The notes beneath the pieces are model-generated. The model worked only from the letters and a program-made list of their open reading frames with translations, made no database searches and had not been told where the DNA came from. A stretch of 64,000 nucleotides of DNA, taken from Mangifera indica. Taxonomy: Eukaryota; Streptophyta; Magnoliopsida; Sapindales; Anacardiaceae. Below are positions 58,943 through 64,000 of the stretch, piece by piece. The position numbers and the translations under genes were made by a program. Where the stretch lies: positions 1,922,001 through 1,986,000 of the forward strand of contig NC_058154.1 of the NCBI RefSeq assembly GCF_011075055.1. Reading direction: 5' to 3'. The first letter of the stretch is position 1. Every line of letters begins with the position of its first letter.

Positions 58943-61139
58943 CCAGGACCGAAATGGGATATAATTGTGATGATAGATGAGTGAAATGTACTGGGATAAA
59001 GAAGCCCTTATGCAGGGGGTTTGAGTCCTGGTTTTGTCATCCGACCTTTGCCATGACAGGTGCGCTTGCATGGCAGGTCACACAAATCTTAATAAAATTT
59101 CTCTTTTGGTGGTTTTGAGGGGAGTTCGCACGGGATAATCCGGGTTCTCCCCTCTGTGTGTGGTCTGCTCTCCTTTACATTGCCTCTATCTCTTTTCATT
59201 AAATTTGCTACTATCGTCCTAATGCACCCCTGTGCATGGTGCTTGGATTCATGAACTTGTTACTATCTGCCCCCATGCACCATATTGGTTGGATTCATAA
59301 ACCTGATACTATTTCTGGATGCACCTGAGTGTTGGATTCATAAGCATTTCGGCTGGATAAGGCCTTAAACCCATTCTACAATCAGATCCTGCTGCACTAA
59401 CGCGTTCTACAGTTCTACTCGAAAGACCTGGAGGTAAATTTCTTCCAAATTTTAACCTTTATATAGAGTACTTTGTCCAACTATGGAAAAAGATGGGCAT
59501 ATGGCATATATTAGATCCAATTTTAACGTTCTTACATGTATTTGCTGGCCTTTCAATTAACATGAGGTTTTCATAACAACTATCCCCCACTACAGTTTAC
59601 TATGCATGCCAAGACATTCATATTCATACAATATTCTCCAACGATTTTGTCATCACTAAATTAAACCTAATAGATAAGCTTTTGTGCTATATAGAACTGC
59701 TTGTTAAAAACTAGTCTTGATGGAAAACGCCGGAATTTTTATTATCTCAGCTCAGTTAAATTTGAATTCATTGTGTGAATGTTGCACCATTGTGATTGTA
59801 GTTTATGGTTCTTGATTACATGTGGTCTACCCATGAAAATGTAGCTTTTGGCATTCTGCTCTTAAGTCATTGGCTACTTTTTTGGGATATAAATCAACTA
59901 TATTGCGGCTTCATATTGTTGGCTGAATTTCCGTTGGAGCTTGATAGGTACCTGAATATGGTGGCTAGCAAACCTCCAATTCTGATGGCTTCCAGAAGCT
60001 CAATGAACTACCATTAGTTGGTCTCTTTCTAGGTCAAGTTTACAATCAAACCAGCACTCAGCAGCCCACAGCAAACTACAGCAGCAACTCACAAACAAAC
60101 AGAAAGGAAAATGAGTAAAACAGCGGCAATTGGTCCAGCCTTGATACTCGAAGAACTTCACAATTCATGAACACAAGGAATATTGACGCAAAAGAAGAAA
60201 ACAACATCATATTGCAGCATTCAAAGAGCTTTAGAAATAATAGCCATTACAGTAGCCATCAGAGTATGTAATTATAACTGAAAATGGAAACAACTGAAGG
60301 AAAAGGAAAAATAGCTAAGCTGGGTGTAATATAAAATATTGATTCAGTAAAATGATTTCTTTCTTCATTACTTTCTCTGCCCACTAACACTTCCTTTATA
60401 TACTGAATATTCTTTTGAGAGGGAGGATTAACACACATATGGCATATATATCATTGTTGGAACACTATTCTTTTGAGAGGGAGGATTATTCTTTTCCTTA
60501 AACTATGTCCAAGTTGCGCACATTACCACAATATTGTAACAGAAAATTTTTTTAGTACGGCTAATTGAGTGCTTGAGAGAGTAGATAGCTTTTGTCTTGA
60601 TGTTGTTTTGATAAATATATTATTTTTCTTCTTCTCTGCTAAAGGTAGAAGAAAGAATATTTGTAGAATCCAGATTCTTTTTTGGAAACGAGAAACTAAA
60701 TTATGTTGGTCTAGTGATTTAGAGAATTGATTGGTTGTTAACATCAAAACTGAATTTTTTATTACAATCACTGGACTTCAGTTTAAAGTTGATCGTAATA
60801 CCAAACACAGTTCCTCAAATTACAAAAATAATTTAAATAAGTATTTGATTTATTAAATGAATAAATAAAATCATATTTTATTTATAAATTAAAAAAATGG
60901 AAATAAGATTAAGAGTAATGTTATGTGTACCCATTTTTTGTACACAATTCATATACACAGTGATATGTCATCATGTAATTAGGTGATTTTAAAACATGTG
61001 TCATCACATGATAAAGAAACATCTAATCACATGATAACACTTCATCTGTGTACACAAATTGTGTACCAAAAATGGATATACATAGTTTTATTGTTAGATT
61101 AATTGTTATCACACCAAATGTTGTAAGCTTCTACCTTAT
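58943..61139. other. intergenic; possible SINE-like segment, no gene recognised
   Basis: 58970-59200 includes GGTTTGAGTCC, a good match to a tRNA-type B box, followed by a T-rich and G-rich tail. An A box at proper spacing is not convincing. 59220-59380 has three related ATGCACC-containing units. 60010-60500 resembles the flank of a small LTR (CAG-rich text, TTTATATACTG, and a repeated TATTCTTTTGAGAGGGAGGA at 60407 and 60468). Confidence 0.35.
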
Positions 61140-61960
61140 AACTAACGTCTCACTTTCACCCTGATCATAGGTTTTTTAGAACCCACATCGTGTTTAACAC
61201 TAGTTTCACAGAAATCCACTTCATAGCTATTTTTATGCATAACACCCTCATGCATTCTACTCTCAATTGATTCAGCTCCTAGATTTCTTGGGATATCTCC
61301 ATACATTCTCCTCTTAGACTTGCGATGATAAATTTTGGTGATTGGGCCTCCATCAATACCCCCCAAGACTCTCACCTCGTCCTCAAGGTGACAATGGGAG
61401 AAGTGCTCATTGATATCCTCTTAATCCTCCTGTGAATTTTCAAATTCAGGTAGTAGGCTCCATTTAATTAGAATCTCAAAGTGACTAGTCTTAGAGAATC
61501 TAGCACCCAACAAAATTTTTTGTTACAACTACAATTCCAAATCATTAGATAGACAATTAGGGAGAGGTTGAGGCTGAACCATAGTGTCAAATGCTTTTTT
61601 TAACTGGGAGACATGAAATACAAGATGAATATTACTATTAGGAGGCAAGGTAAGGCAAGACAATAAGCAACCGAATTGATTTTCTCTATGATCTCGTAGG
61701 ATATATAAAAGTGCGGACTCAATTTTTTGTTAGGTCTTTTGACCAATTTCTTAAAGTGGTATGGATGTAGTTTGAGTAACACCATATCACCAATTTCAAT
61801 GTGGGTTTCTCTCCTCTTTAAGTTGGCTTGCCTTCTCATTCGCTCATTTGCACAATTGAGTTGTTTTTTTTTTAATTTGATCAAGATAACATCTCTCTAT
61901 TATAGGAGGGCATTGACTTCATCAATTTAAAATGACTCGGATCAAATACACTCAACCATA
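61140..61960 (-). pseudogene. Ty3/gypsy chromovirus relic: integrase C-terminus and chromodomain
   Basis: The minus strand, upstream to downstream, shows IDEVNALL..RDVILIKLK, then LNCANERMRRQANLKRRE, the integrase C-terminal GDMVLLKLHPYHFKKLVKRP and KLSPHFYISYEIIEKI..VAYCLALP. In another frame follow VFHVSQLKKAF and a chromodomain-like FEILIKWSLLPEFENSQED, ending near RVLGGIDGGP. Chromoviruses carry this order. The frame is broken near 61650 and by stops near 61900 and 61430. No RT, protease, gag or LTR lies next to it, so it is a truncated relic. Confidence 0.82.
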
Positions 61961-62189
61961 TGTACTAGAGAGAACAACTATTTCTCATCTTAACTATGTC
62001 AAAAGAACAAGTCTAACATTCTTTTAACAATCAAGGGGTAATCTCTTCCGTTTATTAAATATACAAATATCATACCATTAGCATTACTTACAATCCTAAA
62101 GTACAAATAAATTATATTTTTTCACCAACTTTTAAATTTATTACTTAGACCCTTATCTATAGTTAAAAAAAATAAATACACAAACCTTA

Positions 62190-62420
62190 GTCCAACCAAT
62201 CCCAAATCTGTAATCACACTGATTATAATTAAAATTAAGGTTGAAACTACATCATAATCGCATCATATCAATGCGATTTTGGTTGGATTTGCACCATTCT
62301 AGTATGATTCTAGTTGAAATCACAATGGCATATCTAATGCAACTTTAATTAGAATTAAATTGGAGGAACACAATCTTGGTTGAATCATACTATTTTAATG
62401 CAATTTCATCATTAGCTAGC
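62190..62420. repeat. dispersed repeat, copy 2 (partner at 57300-57640)
   Basis: This copy is collinear with 57300-57640 but shorter; see that entry for shared blocks. It includes ATCAATGCGATTTTGGTTGG and GAAATCACAATGGCATATCT. It is non-coding. Confidence 0.65.
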
Positions 62421-62631
62421 TTCGACACGGTTCATCTGGTTGATTCACTTGCATAGCAAGACCTATGACATGACCTTGAGTCGTGTCTTCGCAAATAATG
62501 AACTATACTGAAATGGCTTATGCCTTGTGGACTATACCAAAAATGGGATTTAGACTAAGTCGTGGGCTTGCGGCCCTTACCATGTCCAGTGAAAAATAGT
62601 ATTTTCCTGTTATCCTAAATTAAGTAAGCCA

Positions 62632-62750
62632 AGAGACTTATTCCCACCCAAGGTTTAGTCCATTTCCAAATTCATACCTATAGAGTTTCAAAAACCCAAA
62701 TACCCACCTATCATCCAACTTCGATTAAAATTTTTAGTTATATCTAATGG
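62632..62750. repeat. foldback element copy 2, left piece
   Basis: It begins TTATTCCCACCCAAGG, like 50322-50337, and continues through AAAACCCAAATACCCACC and AAATTTTTAGTTA, matching 50380-50420. The match stops at 62750 where a 989-bp insertion begins. Confidence 0.7.
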
Positions 62751-63739
62751 TGCATATTCATCCAAACATGCAACAAGAAATCAAAAATCAAAAATCAAAA
62801 ACTGTTTTCATTGTTCATGTGGTATAAACAATTTTTTTGTTCTTACAGTTTAACTAACCAAATCAACTCTAAATCTAACCGAATTCATTTTATCATAATC
62901 ACAACACAAAGAACTTTCTTTCAAGCTATGGACGTACACAATTGGTATAGAATAAGATGATCAAATTAAAAGTAGAATGCAGTGGCAAAAATGATAATTA
63001 TGCTGCAACACTCTACCATAGGATTGAAAACCTTTCACATGCACGCAATTTGGATTCTAAGGAACATACTAATGAAAACCAAGGCATAAAGGAAAGAGAT
63101 CCACCAACATTGGGGTCTTCCACCACCAATCTTCCACTAAGATGATTGTATAAAGGAAAATGAGGAAAAAGCTTCAATGCATTAATTCAAGTTTCATTCA
63201 AATGTCAATACAAAAATTACAAATGAAGGCTTACTCCTTTATATAGGAGGCATGGATGACAATGATACACTTTGGTCAACAAATTAATATAAAATCAACT
63301 AAAGTCCCTAATGTATGCTAAGTCATCCATCATAAACTAAACCCATGCCCAAATAAATGAATACAAGACAAAATAGTACACATTTTCCTTAAATGTAAGA
63401 AACTTGTTTCCTAACTAAGGCAACTATCTTCTCTTTTAGTTCAAAACCAACTAAAGACATACTTTGAGTTCTTTGGGCTTCAAAAAGGAGTCTTAGACGT
63501 TTGTGCCAATAGTGGGCTTCAAAAGTTACACTTTTAGATCAATTGGAGCAAACTATTCACTTGGACCTTGGGTGCATGTAATGAGATTATAACCAAAAGT
63601 GGTTTTGGGCCAAAAATGAAGAAGGTTGACATCCTTAGGCTAATGCATTGCTGGAAATTCATGCTCCTTAGTTTCTTGTGTGGTAAGTAGGCTTGGGGTA
63701 GGTTTGGAGGCTGAAAGTGAAGAGGTAGTCGAATATGCA
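62751..63739 (-). mobile_element. 989-bp insertion with TGCATATTC terminal inverted repeats (possible solo LTR)
   Basis: The segment starts TGCATATTC and ends GAATATGCA, an exact 9-bp inversion that also satisfies the TG..CA rule of LTRs. It separates two pieces of a foldback copy that are contiguous at 50325. On the minus strand CCTATATAAAGGAG (about 63247-63234) is a good TATA motif, with a long pyrimidine-rich leader after it, as in gypsy LTRs. No clean 5-bp duplication flanks it (AATGG versus TCATA), so the type is uncertain. It encodes no protein. Confidence 0.5.
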
Positions 63740-64000
63740 TCATAAAGGTAAAACTATCATTTTATAGTAATTTTAAAATAAATAAAAATATATCTTATTT
63801 TGCTCCCTAGATTTTGAAAACTAACAATTTTACCACTACCTAAAAAATTTGAAAAGTTGCATTTCCCCCTGCTAGAGTTTATTTTATTTCTCTCATTTTA
63901 CGATCACTTTCTTTGTCTCCGGTCAATCACCCATGCCCAGTCTCTCTTCCTCTAGGTGATGTCTCACTCAACCCTATCATACATTAAAAATGGAAAGTCA
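63740..64000. repeat. foldback element copy 2, right piece (runs off the window)
   Basis: TTTTGAAAACTAACAATTTT, GAAAAGTTGCATTTCCCCCT, then CTAGAGTTT and a CTCTCTTCCTCT run, match the left arm at 50490-50640 in order. The right inverted arm would lie beyond 64000. Confidence 0.7.

Noticed and set aside
58970..59200. Possible tRNA-derived SINE
   Set aside because: A B-box-like GGTTTGAGTCC is present but no convincing A box, tail or target duplication.

Overview
The window is nuclear DNA of a flowering plant, most likely a eudicot. The genes are split by many short AT-rich introns, the products are plastid and vacuolar plant proteins, and the AT-rich intergenic DNA is crowded with plant-type copia, gypsy, hAT, TRIM and foldback elements. 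The species cannot be fixed from the sequence.

Layout. 1-4148: right part of a decayed Ty1/copia element (minus strand). 5217-5716: an exact-period 250-bp tandem duplication. 6021-10404 (minus): an intact 15-exon RUS5 gene (ROOT UVB SENSITIVE 5, DUF647). 11181-14408: a complete, apparently autonomous hAT transposon with a perfect 8-bp target duplication and an open 710-aa transposase. 15469-18560: tandem repeats, a degenerate TRIM, an AT-rich dispersed repeat family and a hAT-type MITE. 20637-24273 (minus): an intact 10-exon plastid mitochondrial-carrier-family gene (TAAC/PAPST1 type). 24513-25071: a small hAT derivative. 25197-31219: a young copia element inserted in a TA microsatellite, with an intact pol ORF but no gag. 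31825-32110: a long foldback. 32781-33793: a G-rich non-autonomous hAT. 35365-40690: a nested tandem duplication ending in the promoter and 5' UTR of an ankyrin/PGG gene (40845-42947, plus). 43224-45417: two neighbouring gene fragments, fibrillin and FLX-like. 45650-45951: a second copy of the hAT MITE. 47432-50156 (minus): an intact 9-exon CAX cation/proton exchanger with a 29-nt micro-exon. 50325-51150: a foldback element. 58145-58942 (plus): a probable small three-exon gene of unknown function. 61140-61960: a Ty3/gypsy chromovirus remnant. 62632-64000: a second foldback copy split by a 989-bp insertion.

The genes do not form an operon or pathway. The clearest large-scale signal is gene order. 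RUS5, TAAC and CAX lie in the same order and on one strand here, and their Arabidopsis counterparts carry consecutive locus numbers (At5g01510, At5g01500, At5g01490, from memory). The block therefore looks like conserved microsynteny stretched to about 44 kb by transposon insertion, local duplication and arrival of gene fragments. Exon models were assembled by hand from splice sites, reading phase and remembered family conservation. All three syntenic models stay in frame through every junction.
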